Of a DNA stretch of 64,000 bases, positions 16,487 to 25,280 are shown one piece after another. Positions within the stretch are counted from its first letter, which is position 1. Every line of letters begins with the position of its first letter. The notes under the pieces were generated by a model. It ran no database searches. It had not been told where the DNA came from and worked only from the letters and a program-made list of their open reading frames with translations. Made by a program: the position numbers and the translations under genes. This DNA is from Sphingobium soli (GTDB taxonomy: Bacteria; Pseudomonadota; Alphaproteobacteria; Sphingomonadales; Sphingomonadaceae), in assembly GCF_020782245.1 (NCBI RefSeq), contig NZ_JAJGNP010000002.1, forward strand, positions 62,001 through 126,000, written 5' to 3'.

Positions 16487-17250
16487 CCCTGCCCGCGCAT
16501 ATCGAGACGGTCGGCGCGGCGTGCGCGCATGTGCTGACGACGCCTGATCCACCCGCCAAGCTGATGGCGGCGCGGGCGGTGGCGCGCGCCTGGCGGCTGG
16601 GGCGGCTGGCGCATCGGTTCGAGACGGCGATGCCCGACGTGCCGGCACGCCCGGCCGCGCCGGCCCTGTTGCCGCCCAACCAGATGCCACGGCGTGGCAG
16701 GATTGGGTCGGAGCGATCGCGGATCGCGATGATCCATGCGCTGGCGCATATCGAATTTGTGGCGATCGACCTGGCGTTCGACCTGATCGGGCGGTTCGGC
16801 AGCGAATTTCCCGCGGCCTTTACCGGCGAATGGATGCAGGTGGGCGCTGAAGAGGCGATGCATTTCGCGCTGCTCGACCGGCGGCTACGGCAGATGGGCA
16901 GCCATTATGGCGCACTGCCCGCGCATGACGGCCTATGGGATGCGGCGCGCGAGACGGCGGGTGATGCGCTGGCGCGGCTGGCGATCGTGCCGATGGTGCT
17001 CGAGGCGCGCGCGCTCGACATCACGCCCGCGACCGTGGTGCGGTTCGAAAGCGCAGGCGATGCGGTGACGAGCCGTATCCTGCGCCGGATTGTCGAGGAT
17101 GAGATTCGGCATGTCGCGGCCGGGACGGGGTGGTTCAGCTGGGCGACGAACCGAAAAGGACTTAGCGCGCCCGATCACTATCAAATGCTTGTGAAACGGC
17201 ATTTTCGTGGGTGCCTGAAGCCGCCTTTCAACGGCTCGGCGCGTCGATAG
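16483..17250 (+). CDS. Ferritin-like DUF455 family protein
   Basis: The 255-residue protein resembles ferritin-like four-helix proteins of the DUF455 family. Metal-ligand-like motifs appear in order: AHIEFVAIDLAFD, EEAMHF, LEARALD and EDEIRHVAAG, suggesting a carboxylate-bridged di-iron site. No signal peptide is seen. The function of the family is not established. The start is a TTG overlapping the bcp stop (TTGA), the only start that keeps the frame continuous from its N-terminal helix; translational coupling would explain the poor start codon. Confidence 0.82.
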   Translation: MTLPAHIETVGAACAHVLTTPDPPAKLMAARAVARAWRLGRLAHRFETAMPDVPARPAAPALLPPNQMPRRGRIGSERSRIAMIHALAHIEFVAIDLAFDLIGRFGSEFPAAFTGEWMQVGAEEAMHFALLDRRLRQMGSHYGALPAHDGLWDAARETAGDALARLAIVPMVLEARALDITPATVVRFESAGDAVTSRILRRIVEDEIRHVAAGTGWFSWATNRKGLSAPDHYQMLVKRHFRGCLKPPFNGSARR

Positions 17251-17398
17251 GCCGGTTTAACCGAAGATTTTTACGTGGCGCTTGCAAGCTGAGCGGTGAT
17301 TTGCAGTCTGCATTTCCAGCGGGGGCGGCATCTGTCGCCAAACATACAACACGGGAAGCGCCGAGAGGCATAGTCTCCGGCTGATAGTCGGGGTCTGC

Positions 17399-18127
17399 AT
17401 GTCGGTTCTTCATATGGTCAATGCGCGCGGTTCGATGATGTTCCAGACCGCTTCGAAGTTTTTCACATTGCTAGGAGGGGTGGCTGTTGCAGGCGCATTG
17501 AGCGTTGCCGCCCCGGCGCAGGCCGCGACCGATGATGATGACCCCTATGGCGATGTGCCCGCCGCTGCGGCCAAGGCCGATCAGAATGACGCGGGCTTCG
17601 CCAACCTCTTCGCCAGCCTTCAGCGCCTGGACGGCGTGACCAAGGCATCGGCCTATATCCCGTCGGGTCGCCCTGTTTCCAAATTGTCGCTGACCTCCAA
17701 TTTCGGCGTGCGGTCCGATCCGTTCAATGGCGGCGCGCGGATGCACAAGGGCATCGACATCCCCGGTCCGGTCGGCACGCCGATCTACGCGACCGCCGAT
17801 GGCGTCGTCAGCCGCGCCGGATGGGCGAACGGCTATGGCAATCTGGTCCAGATCACCCATGGCAGCGGCATGGAAACGCGCTACGGCCATATGTCGAAGC
17901 TGCTGGTGTCGCCCAACAGCTATGTGAAGCGCGGCCAGATCATCGGTCTGATGGGTTCGACCGGCCGGTCCACCGGCAGCCATCTCCATTATGAAGTGCG
18001 CGTCGATGGCGCTGCGATCAACCCCATTCCTTTTGTGTCCGGCCCCGATTATCTGGTGGCGATGAACACCAAGCCGCCGGTCGCCATGGGCGGTCCGACC
18101 AAGGCAGAAGAACAAGCGGCCGATTGA
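17399..18127 (+). CDS. Periplasmic M23 family metallopeptidase
   Basis: The protein has 242 residues. A signal sequence (FFTLLGGVAVAGALSVAAPAQA) leads into a short Asp/Ala-rich linker and a LytM domain with zinc motifs MHKGIDIPG (H-x3-D) and SHLHYEVRVDG (HLH). It is expected to cut peptidoglycan cross-bridges or to serve as an amidase activator; the zinc ligands appear intact, so an active enzyme is likely. ATG 17399, 17414 or 17432 could be the start; the signal peptide is kept in all. It is followed by a strong terminator. Confidence 0.85.
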   Translation: MSVLHMVNARGSMMFQTASKFFTLLGGVAVAGALSVAAPAQAATDDDDPYGDVPAAAAKADQNDAGFANLFASLQRLDGVTKASAYIPSGRPVSKLSLTSNFGVRSDPFNGGARMHKGIDIPGPVGTPIYATADGVVSRAGWANGYGNLVQITHGSGMETRYGHMSKLLVSPNSYVKRGQIIGLMGSTGRSTGSHLHYEVRVDGAAINPIPFVSGPDYLVAMNTKPPVAMGGPTKAEEQAAD

Positions 18128-18151
18128 TCCCCCTTTTTCCGGCACTTTCGC

Positions 18152-18186
18152 AAAGGCCCGGCGCCCTATGGGTTGCCGGGCCTTTT
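18152..18186 (+). terminator. Rho-independent terminator after the M23 peptidase gene
   Basis: AAAGGCCCGGC (18152-18162) pairs with GCCGGGCCTTTT (18175-18186), a stem of 11 bp with a short T-run. It lies 25 bp after the stop of the M23 gene and upstream of erpA. Confidence 0.8.
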
Positions 18187-18207
18187 GCCTGATCCTATCT
18201 AGGTGCC

Positions 18208-18534
18208 ATGGCCGACATCGACCTCACCCCCTCCGCCGCCGCCCGCGTCGCGGCGATCGCCACCAAGCAGGGCAAGCCCGCCATTCTTCGCCTGTCGGTC
18301 GAAGGCGGCGGTTGTTCCGGCTTTCAATATCGCTTCGGCCTGGCCGAGGCGGTCGAGCCGGAGGACATGGCGGTGGAGCGCGATGGCGTGACGCTGGTGG
18401 TGGACGATGTCAGTATCGATCTGGTGCGCGGATCGGCGGTGGATTTCGTGTCGGATCTGGGCGGGCAGGCGTTCAAGGTGACGAACCCCAATGCGACCGC
18501 CGGCTGCGGATGCGGGACCAGCTTTTCGGTGTGA
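18208..18534 (+). CDS. erpA: Iron-sulfur cluster insertion protein ErpA (A-type carrier)
   Basis: The 108-residue protein has the A-type carrier architecture with three conserved cysteines: GGGCSGF (Cys36) and the C-terminal GCGCG (Cys100 and Cys102). These bind a [2Fe-2S] or [4Fe-4S] cluster for transfer to apoproteins. The NPNATAGCGCGTSF ending is typical of ErpA. It sits alone between a terminator and xth. IscA is the alternative name; the lack of isc neighbours favours ErpA. Confidence 0.9.
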   Translation: MADIDLTPSAAARVAAIATKQGKPAILRLSVEGGGCSGFQYRFGLAEAVEPEDMAVERDGVTLVVDDVSIDLVRGSAVDFVSDLGGQAFKVTNPNATAGCGCGTSFSV

Positions 18535-18610
18535 CGCTTCTTCCGTTTGAAAAGGCGGGCGCGGCTGCGTAGGCAGAGGCCTATTCCTTTCTGAACGGAT
18601 GGCCTTCTTC

Positions 18611-19426
18611 ATGCGCATCGCGACCTTCAATATCAACGGCATTAAAGCGCGTCTGCCGCGTCTGCTGGAATGGCTGGACGAAACGCGGCCCGATGTCGCC
18701 TGCCTTCAGGAGATCAAGACCAGCGACGAGACCTTCCCGATCAAGGATATCGAGGACGCCGGCTATGGCGCGATCTGGCACGGGCAGAAGGGCTTCAACG
18801 GCGTCGCCATCCTGGCGCGGGGGGACGCGCCGGTCGAAGTGCGGCGCGGGCTGGAAGGCGAGCCCGAGGACGAACATAGCAGGTATCTGGAGGCCGATGT
18901 GAAAGGGGTGCGGGTTGCCTCCATCTATCTGCCCAACGGCAACCCGCAGCCGGGGCCGAAATTCGATTACAAGCTGCGCTGGATGGACAGGCTGCGCCGG
19001 CGCGCGGCGGAAATCTGGACCGAAGAAGTGCCGGCGGTGCTGGCGGGCGACTATAATGTCATCCCGCGCGACGTGGACACATTTTCGGTCAAGGCGATGG
19101 CCGACGATGCGCTGATGCAGCCCGAAAGCCGGGCGGCCTATCGCCGAATGCTGAACGACGGATGGACCGACGCGATATTGACCCGTCATCCCGCCGGCGG
19201 GGTGTGGACCTTCTGGGACTATCAGGCCAATAGCTGGCCGCGCGACGCGGGGTTTCGCATTGACCACTTGCTGCTGAGCCCGGCAGCAGCCGACCGCCTG
19301 ATCGATGCGCAGGTCGATCGCGATTTCCGAGGGCGCGAAAAGGCGAGCGACCACGCCCCGACCTGGGTCGAACTGCGGCAGCCTGAATATTACCCGGATC
19401 ATATTGACGTAATAAAATCCGGGTAA
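18611..19426 (+). CDS. xth: Exodeoxyribonuclease III
   Basis: This 271-residue AP endonuclease/3'-exonuclease acts in base-excision repair. Signature segments are ATFNINGIKARL, CLQEIKTSD (metal-binding Glu34), GDYNVIPRD and, near the end, SDHAPTWVEL. ATG 18611 begins directly at the conserved MRIATFNING, so it is chosen over ATG 18599. The protein continues about 15 residues past the usual end (QPEYYPDHIDVIKSG), and that extra coding DNA contains one arm of a perfect inverted repeat. Confidence 0.94.
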   Translation: MRIATFNINGIKARLPRLLEWLDETRPDVACLQEIKTSDETFPIKDIEDAGYGAIWHGQKGFNGVAILARGDAPVEVRRGLEGEPEDEHSRYLEADVKGVRVASIYLPNGNPQPGPKFDYKLRWMDRLRRRAAEIWTEEVPAVLAGDYNVIPRDVDTFSVKAMADDALMQPESRAAYRRMLNDGWTDAILTRHPAGGVWTFWDYQANSWPRDAGFRIDHLLLSPAAADRLIDAQVDRDFRGREKASDHAPTWVELRQPEYYPDHIDVIKSG

Positions 19427-19428
19427 TA
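19388..19428 (+). promoter_or_regulatory. Perfect 12-bp inverted repeat before the DUF2239 gene
   Basis: TATTACCCGGAT (19388-19399) is repeated inverted as ATCCGGGTAATA (19417-19428), with a 17-nt spacer. It straddles the end of xth and ends 24 bp before the DUF2239 start. It could be an operator for a dimeric repressor or a hairpin. There is no T-run, so a simple terminator is unlikely. Confidence 0.6.
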
Positions 19429-19452
19429 ATGTCCCGCCGGAGGAGATTCGGG

Positions 19453-19971
19453 ATGGATGGGACACTAACGGCCTTCGCCGGCGAATTGTGGATCGCTACG
19501 GGCGACCGGGGCGAAATCCGCGCCGCGCTCCAGGCGATGGGCGATGACGCGCAGAATATCCTGTTGTTCGACGACCGGACCGGCCGGCAGGTCGATATAG
19601 ACCTGGAGGATTCCGTTTCGCAGGCGCCACGCGGGCGGGGACGGCCCAAGCTGGGCGTCCAGGCGCGCGAGGTCACGTTGCTGCCCCGCCAGTGGGACTG
19701 GCTGGCGCAGCAGTCAGGCGGCGCTTCGGCGGTGTTGCGACGGCTGGTGGACGACGCGCGCAAAGCGGAAGCCGGGCCGACGTCACCGCGCGCGGCGATG
19801 GACGCGGCTTATCATTTCACGACGGCGATGGCGGGCGACCAGCCCGGCTATGAGGAGGCGATCCGGGCGCTCTATGCCAAGGATGCCGCGCGATTCACGG
19901 CGCTTTCAAGAAATTGGCCGTCCGGCATTCGCGACCATGCGCTGGCGCTGGCGGCACCGGCCTTCGCCTGA
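19453..19971 (+). CDS. DUF2239 family protein
   Basis: The 172-residue protein matches the DUF2239 pattern: N-terminal TLTAFAGELWIATGD and ILLFDDRTGRQVDID, a basic GRGRPKLGVQAREVTLLPRQ hinge, and C-terminal helices ending DHALALAAPAF. The central PRGRGRPKLG resembles an AT-hook and the part after it resembles a ribbon-helix-helix or HTH segment, so DNA binding is conceivable but unproven. GGAGGAG 9 bases before ATG 19453 fixes this start over ATG 19429. The perfect inverted repeat upstream suggests tight regulation. Confidence 0.83.
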   Translation: MDGTLTAFAGELWIATGDRGEIRAALQAMGDDAQNILLFDDRTGRQVDIDLEDSVSQAPRGRGRPKLGVQAREVTLLPRQWDWLAQQSGGASAVLRRLVDDARKAEAGPTSPRAAMDAAYHFTTAMAGDQPGYEEAIRALYAKDAARFTALSRNWPSGIRDHALALAAPAFA

Positions 19972-19980
19972 CGGGGCTCG

Positions 19981-20949
19981 TCAGGCCGCGAGGCGGAGGA
20001 AGGGGACCGGCTCGGTCGAGCGCAGGACAATCGGGCGGCCCTCGGAGGCTTCGAACAGTTCGCCGTCCAGAATGACGCTGCTATGATCGCCCTCGATACG
20101 GATCATGTCGCCCTGTTCCAGATGGATGCCGTGCATCTTGGCCTTGCCGACGCGGCCCCACAGGCTGGCCCATACCAGGCGGAGCAGGGCGGGAATATTC
20201 TGGTCCACCGCCATCAGTTTCATGTTGCCGCGGCTGCTGTCGCCGGGCTGGACGCCCAGGAGCAGTCGTTCAAGTGTCGTCACGATCAGCACGGCGAAGC
20301 GCCCGGCGATCTGGCCGTCGCGAATCAAGGAAATGCTGACCGGCTTGCCCGACGGCGGCAGGAACCGCGCGCGAATGCCGAACAGCAGCGACACGATGAC
20401 CGCCAGCGCAGTGATGAAATGGCTGAGGCCATTGGAAAGGCCCAGCGGGTAAATCTGGTTGCGGCAATAGAGCATATAGTCGGCCAGGCCCGCCCCGCCC
20501 AGAAACATGCCGAGCACCGGGCGGCTGCCCGCCGCGCCATCGGACAGGGCGATGAGTTCGCGCGCGACGACATGATCGTCGACGCCTGACTTGGCGATGG
20601 CGACGATGCGCTCCAGCGCCTTGATCGGATCGCCATGGATGCCAAGGTCGAGCGCGATGAGGTTGGTCTTGCCATTGGGCAGCACCGCGATCGGCGGCAC
20701 CCGTCCGGTGAAATGTTCGCCCTGATAGAGTTCGGTCAGCGACGCCTGCACCGTGCCGTCGCCGCCATTGATGACGATGACGGCCGGATCGACGCGGGCG
20801 ATCGTCTGGAACGCCCGGCCGATCTGGTCGACATGCTCCACTTCATAATGGAAGATATCGGGGTTGCTGGCGCAATAGCTGCGGACGCGCGGGAGTGTCT
20901 GACGGTTGCCCGTAGACTTGGGGTTGGACAGAAGCGCGACGCAGACCAT
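19981..20949 (-). CDS. Diacylglycerol kinase-family lipid kinase
   Basis: The 322-residue protein has the DAGK catalytic domain: N-terminal VALLSNPKSTGN, the ATP-binding GGDGT at about residues 62-66, and VLPNGKTNLIALDLG. The C-terminal half holds hydrophobic strands and a VIVSLLFGIRARF segment and ends with the beta-sandwich typical of the family. It would phosphorylate a lipid alcohol at the inner membrane; in sphingomonads diacylglycerol or a sphingoid lipid are both possible. It follows the DUF2141 gene by 9 bp on the same strand. Confidence 0.82.
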   Translation of the reverse strand: MVCVALLSNPKSTGNRQTLPRVRSYCASNPDIFHYEVEHVDQIGRAFQTIARVDPAVIVINGGDGTVQASLTELYQGEHFTGRVPPIAVLPNGKTNLIALDLGIHGDPIKALERIVAIAKSGVDDHVVARELIALSDGAAGSRPVLGMFLGGAGLADYMLYCRNQIYPLGLSNGLSHFITALAVIVSLLFGIRARFLPPSGKPVSISLIRDGQIAGRFAVLIVTTLERLLLGVQPGDSSRGNMKLMAVDQNIPALLRLVWASLWGRVGKAKMHGIHLEQGDMIRIEGDHSSVILDGELFEASEGRPIVLRSTEPVPFLRLAA

Positions 20950-20958
20950 GGCAATGGT

Positions 20959-21453
20959 TCACATATATTTGAGGTTGATCGTGATTTTGGTCACGCCGGG
21001 GCCAGCCTGAAACGCGGCCTTGCTGATGCTCGGCTTGCCCAGGTTGAAGATGTTGATCGACGGATTGTTGGAAAAGCCGCCGCCATCGCGCGAAATGTCG
21101 GTCTTGCCATTGCCGTCGCGATCATGCCGCACTGCAATGCCGTAGGTGCCCGAATGCGGCACCGGCATGCAGAAGCGCATGCTGCCATTGGTGGGCTTTA
21201 CAGGGACGTCGATGCGATAGAGCCATTCGCCCTTTTCCAGCCAGGCCGCCTTCGTGCCCGGATAGGATTGCACGCGCACCTTGCCGGTGGGCGCGACGAA
21301 GCCGCGCACATCAACCAGAACCGCCGGCCCCTTCGCATCGGCCGCGCAGCGTTCGAGATTATTCGGGATTTCCTGCCCATGGGCCATGGCCGGCACGGCG
21401 ATCACCATCGCCGCCACCGACATCAGACCCATTGCAACTTTTACCATGACCAT
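20959..21453 (-). CDS. DUF2141 family periplasmic protein
   Basis: The 164-residue protein has a signal peptide (MVMVKVAMGLMSVAAMVIAV, cleaved near AMAHG). The DUF2141 core includes VLVDVRGFVAPTGKVRVQSY, a Gly-rich PVPHSGTYGIAVRHDRDGNG and a D/N loop that looks calcium-binding. AGGAG lies 4 bases before ATG 21453 and 10 bases before ATG 21447, so either may start it. The function of the family is unknown. It is first in a two-gene unit with the lipid kinase and divergent from lptF. Confidence 0.82.
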   Translation of the reverse strand: MVMVKVAMGLMSVAAMVIAVPAMAHGQEIPNNLERCAADAKGPAVLVDVRGFVAPTGKVRVQSYPGTKAAWLEKGEWLYRIDVPVKPTNGSMRFCMPVPHSGTYGIAVRHDRDGNGKTDISRDGGGFSNNPSINIFNLGKPSISKAAFQAGPGVTKITINLKYM

Positions 21454-21582
21454 CAGACTCCTGGAAGCTATAGCCATCCGCATGGATCGGATGGCGAGCC
21501 CCTGTTCGCCCCACAAACTTACCCGTCCGGATATGGGCGGGCTTTGCGGCCAAAACATGGTGATGGGACGACGACTTAGAGA

Positions 21583-22791
21583 ATGCTGACCGCCACCGAC
21601 CGATATCTCGCCCGCCTGATCGCCGTGCCGATGCTGGGCACGCTGGTGATCGCAGCGATGCTGCTGGTGCTCGACAAGATGCTGAGCCTGTTCGACTTCG
21701 TCGCGGCGGAGGGCGGGCCGGTCAGCGTGGTGTGGCGGATGCTGGCCAATATGCTGCCCGAATATCTGTCGCTGGGCATTCCGATCGGCCTGATGCTGGG
21801 CATATTGCTGGCGTTCCGCAAGCTCGCCATGTCATCGGAACTGGATGTCATGCGCGCGGTCGGCCTGTCATATGGGCGTTTGCTGCGCGTGCCCTATATG
21901 TATGCGATCGCGCTGGCGCTCATCAATTTCGGCATAGTGGGCTTCGTCCAGCCCCTGTCTCGCCACGCTTATGAAGCGCTGCGGTTCGAGCTGCGGTCGG
22001 GCGCGCTGGGCGCGTCGATCAAGGTCGGGGAGTTCACCAATCTGGGCAAGCGCATGACGCTGCGCATCGAGCGCAGCCGCGACCAGGGGCGCAATTTGCA
22101 GGGCATTTTCGTGCGCGCAACCAGTCGCGACGGGCAGTCGGTCGCGGTGACGGCGGCGCAGGGCACATTCCTGGCGACGGACGACCCCGATGTCATCATT
22201 TTCCGCCTTCGCGATGGCGTGCTGGTCAACGACGCGCCCAAATATAAGACGCCGCGCATCCTGTCCTTTTCCAGCCATGACCTGCCGATCGACCTGCCGC
22301 AGATCGAAAGTTTCCGCGGGCGCGACAATGACCGGGAAAAGACGATTCCCGAACTGGTGGTGATCGGCAAGAATCAGGCGACGCCCCCCAAGCTGCGCAA
22401 CGAGGTGCGCGCCAATTTCCATTTCCGGATGGTGGAGGTGGTGTTTATGCTGTTGCTGCCGCTGGCGGCGCTGGCCTTCGCCATTCCGCCCAAACGATCG
22501 ACGTCCGCGCTGGGCGTGTTCCTGTCTATCGTGTTCATCGTGACCTATCACAAGGTCAATCAATATGGCGAAAGTGTGGGTGCCTTGGGCAAGATCGATC
22601 CGATCATCGCTTTGTGGGGGCCATTCCTGCTGGCGTCAGGACTGGTGCTCTGGATGTATCATGTGATCGCCCATCGTCCGGGCGGGCAGCCAATCGCCGC
22701 GCTGGAATTCGCCTTTGCCAAGATCGGCAAGCAGGTGGGCCGGCTGATCCGGCTGGGCCGGCGACGTGCTTCGGCGGAAGGAGCCGCCTGA
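21583..22791 (+). CDS. lptF: LPS export ABC transporter permease LptF
   Basis: The 402-residue inner-membrane protein has the YjgP/YjgQ layout: three N-terminal membrane helices (LIAVPMLGTLVIAAMLLVLD and two following), a large periplasmic beta-jellyroll from about residue 100 to 270, then three C-terminal helices including FMLLLPLAALAFAIPPKRST. With LptG and the ATPase LptB it extracts lipopolysaccharide from the inner membrane. Position before lptG (3-bp spacing) decides F versus G. lptB is not in the window. Confidence 0.93.
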   Translation: MLTATDRYLARLIAVPMLGTLVIAAMLLVLDKMLSLFDFVAAEGGPVSVVWRMLANMLPEYLSLGIPIGLMLGILLAFRKLAMSSELDVMRAVGLSYGRLLRVPYMYAIALALINFGIVGFVQPLSRHAYEALRFELRSGALGASIKVGEFTNLGKRMTLRIERSRDQGRNLQGIFVRATSRDGQSVAVTAAQGTFLATDDPDVIIFRLRDGVLVNDAPKYKTPRILSFSSHDLPIDLPQIESFRGRDNDREKTIPELVVIGKNQATPPKLRNEVRANFHFRMVEVVFMLLLPLAALAFAIPPKRSTSALGVFLSIVFIVTYHKVNQYGESVGALGKIDPIIALWGPFLLASGLVLWMYHVIAHRPGGQPIAALEFAFAKIGKQVGRLIRLGRRRASAEGAA

Positions 22792-22794
22792 GCC

Positions 22795-23895
22795 ATGCAT
22801 GTGAACTTCTTCCCGTCGCGCCAGATCAGCCTGTATATGGCGCGGCTGTTCCTGACCCGCACCTTCGCGGTGCTGGCGATGCTGGTGGTCGTGCTCCAGA
22901 CGCTCGACCTGCTGGGCAATTCGGGCGATATCCTGGCCTATCCCGGCAATAGCGACGCGCAGCTATGGCATTATGTCGGCCTGCGCGCGCCGCAGATCAT
23001 CGCCACCTTCCTGCCCTTTTCGGTGCTGCTGGGCACGCTGGTGATGCTGGCGACGCTGAACCAGAATAGCGAGATCATCTCGATGAAAGCGGCGGGGCTG
23101 TCAGCGCACCAGATATTGGCGCCGCTGGTGCTGGCGGCGCTGGGCGTGTCGATCATCAGCTTTGTTTTCAACGAACGGATCGTGGTGCGATCGACCGCGG
23201 CTTTGAGCGCGTGGGAGGCGGTGGATTATGGCCCGGTGCCCCCCGATAGCGGCGTCAAGTCCAACCCCTGGGTGCGCGACGGCAATAATCTGGTCAACGC
23301 GGCCATTGTCGCAGGGCGTGGCACCGCGGTGCAGTTGCGGCAGGTGGAAATCTACAACCGCATCAACAATCGGCTGACGACGATCGTCCAGGCGCCAAAG
23401 GGCCATTATGATGTCGCGTCGAAAAGCTGGGTGCTGGAAGGCGCGCGGCAGTTCGACGTCGCGCGAGGAACGGTCAGCAATATCGGCACGGTCCGGTTCG
23501 GGCGCGATATCAGGCCTGATCAGTTCACGCTGGCGCGGGTCGATCCCGACGCGTTGACCTTCCATGAACTGGAAGCGGCGATCGGCGACCTGCGCGACGC
23601 AGGCCGGCCGACCAAGGAATTGGAGGGCAGTTTGTGGCACAAGCTGTCGGGGCCGCTGTCGGCGTTGCTGATGCCGATATTGGGATCGGTCGCGGCCTTC
23701 GGCCTGGCGCGGTCGGGGCAGTTGTTCATGCGCGCGGTGCTGGGCATGGCGCTGGGCTTTGCCTATTTCGTCGCGGACAATTTCTCGCTCGCGATGGGCA
23801 ATCTGGGCGCCTATCCCCCGGTACTGGCGGCCTGGGCGCCCTTCTTCCTGTTCCTGCTGGTGGGCGAGACAGTGCTGTTCCGCACCGAGGAATAG
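22795..23895 (+). CDS. lptG: LPS export ABC transporter permease LptG
   Basis: The 366-residue partner of LptF has the same three-helix, periplasmic domain, three-helix arrangement. Segments seen include ISLYMARLFLTRTFAVLAML, FLPFSVLLGTLVMLATLNQN (the coupling loop region contacting LptB) and the C-terminal YFVADNFSLAMGNLG. The ATG follows the lptF stop by 3 bp, so the two are co-translated. A GC-rich hairpin follows the stop. Confidence 0.93.
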   Translation: MHVNFFPSRQISLYMARLFLTRTFAVLAMLVVVLQTLDLLGNSGDILAYPGNSDAQLWHYVGLRAPQIIATFLPFSVLLGTLVMLATLNQNSEIISMKAAGLSAHQILAPLVLAALGVSIISFVFNERIVVRSTAALSAWEAVDYGPVPPDSGVKSNPWVRDGNNLVNAAIVAGRGTAVQLRQVEIYNRINNRLTTIVQAPKGHYDVASKSWVLEGARQFDVARGTVSNIGTVRFGRDIRPDQFTLARVDPDALTFHELEAAIGDLRDAGRPTKELEGSLWHKLSGPLSALLMPILGSVAAFGLARSGQLFMRAVLGMALGFAYFVADNFSLAMGNLGAYPPVLAAWAPFFLFLLVGETVLFRTEE

Positions 23896-23900
23896 ACAAG

Positions 23901-23939
23901 AAAAAGGCCCCGGCGACCAAGGGGTGTCGCGCGGGGCCT
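23901..23939. terminator. Convergent terminator between lptG and the desaturase gene
   Basis: AGGCCCCG (23905-23912) pairs with CGGGGCCT (23932-23939), extended by GCGAC/GTCGC inside. The A-run at 23901-23905 becomes a T-run on the minus strand, so it best serves the minus-strand desaturase gene and may also slow lptG transcripts. Nothing else is seen in 23940-24060. Confidence 0.65.
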
Positions 23940-24059
23940 CGCCTCTAGGGGGCGTCCCGGCCCTCATGAGGGGGAGGGGTAGGACCGGAACACCCGCGAT
24001 ATGGGCAGGAGATTGCCCGTTTCAAGCTGCAACCGAAAAATTTTGCAGTTTCGCGCTTT

Positions 24060-25130
24060 TCAGGCCCGGCGCGTCATGGTGCTGCGCGCGATCTTGCCGA
24101 CCAGCGGAATCATGCCGGTGTAATTGCCCCGATGATAGGGCGACTCCGCGTCGATCATGGCCATCAGGCAAGCATGGGCCTTGCCCAGCGCATGATAGGG
24201 CACGCTGGGCAGTAGGTGATGCAGCGCATGATAGCGCAGGCCAACAGGCGCCCAGAGCGCGGGCAAAGTGGCGGGCGGGGGCACGTTGACCGAATCAAGA
24301 TATTGCGCGGTGACGGTCATCGCCTCGCCCTCATTTTCCCAGAGATGGGCAACCAGCGTGCGCAACTGGTTGATGACGGTCATCGCGGAATGGACGGCCA
24401 TATAGACGAGCAATGGCTTCCATCCGAAGGCGAAGACGCTGCCCACCAGCGCCAGCGCAACGATGCAGGCCCCCGCTTCCTGCCATGCCCATTGCCGCGC
24501 AAAGGCGCCTTCGGGCGTGCGGCGGCGATAGGCGGGATTGATCGAGAGCGCGGAAAATTCCGCAACCACCTTGCGCCGGAGCGCGGGGATCAGCAGCGAC
24601 AGCGGCGTCAGCACGCCAAAGCGCAGAATGAGCCCGACAGGGGCGAGCGCGGCAACCAATATGAACAGCGGCAGCGACCAGGGCTTCATCAGCGCCAGCG
24701 GCAGATATTCCGGGTCCTCCGCCGTGCCATAGCGCGTGCGGGCATGATGCTGCGTATGCACCCCTTCATACATGAAGGAGGGGATCATCAGCGGCAGGCC
24801 CACAAAGAGGTTCCATCCCATCCGGAAGCCCGGCAGCGCGCCCTTGCGGATGTGGGTCAGTTCATGGATGAAGCTTGCCGCACGATAGAGGGCGAGCATC
24901 GAGACAAGGCCGCAGGCCAGCGCGATCGCCAGATTGTCGATCAGGATCGCGCCCGCCAGCGCGCTCCAGCCGATCAGCGCGGAGGCCAGCAGGTCGGGCC
25001 AGTAGATACGCGGGTCGGCATGCGCATATTCGCGCGCCAGTTCGGCCGCCGCGCGCAGCATCACCGTATCGTCGGGAATGGCCGCGCGCGCGCGTTGGGC
25101 GGCGGCAAGTATGGGATCATGCACTGTCAT
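24060..25130 (-). CDS. Membrane fatty acid desaturase
   Basis: The 356-residue integral membrane enzyme has the three histidine boxes of di-iron desaturases: HELTH (about 89-93), HTQHH (about 125-129) and YHALHHLLP near residue 300. Four or more membrane helices surround them. It would introduce a double bond in an acyl chain, or hydroxylate a lipid, at the inner membrane; substrate and regiospecificity cannot be told. ATG 25130 is chosen, with ATG 25166 as an alternative; neither has a strong ribosome-binding site. Confidence 0.85.
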   Translation of the reverse strand: MTVHDPILAAAQRARAAIPDDTVMLRAAAELAREYAHADPRIYWPDLLASALIGWSALAGAILIDNLAIALACGLVSMLALYRAASFIHELTHIRKGALPGFRMGWNLFVGLPLMIPSFMYEGVHTQHHARTRYGTAEDPEYLPLALMKPWSLPLFILVAALAPVGLILRFGVLTPLSLLIPALRRKVVAEFSALSINPAYRRRTPEGAFARQWAWQEAGACIVALALVGSVFAFGWKPLLVYMAVHSAMTVINQLRTLVAHLWENEGEAMTVTAQYLDSVNVPPPATLPALWAPVGLRYHALHHLLPSVPYHALGKAHACLMAMIDAESPYHRGNYTGMIPLVGKIARSTMTRRA

Positions 25131-25280
25131 GCGGGCCGTCCTAATCTCCAAATGCGCTCGATTCATGGCAGCACCATGTCATGTTTGTCTTCATAGCCGC
25201 AGCTATGATGCGCATGATTGACATTGCGCAAACAAGCGCCGAACTGCACCGCATCCCTGATATTTTCGAAGGCGGCATCC

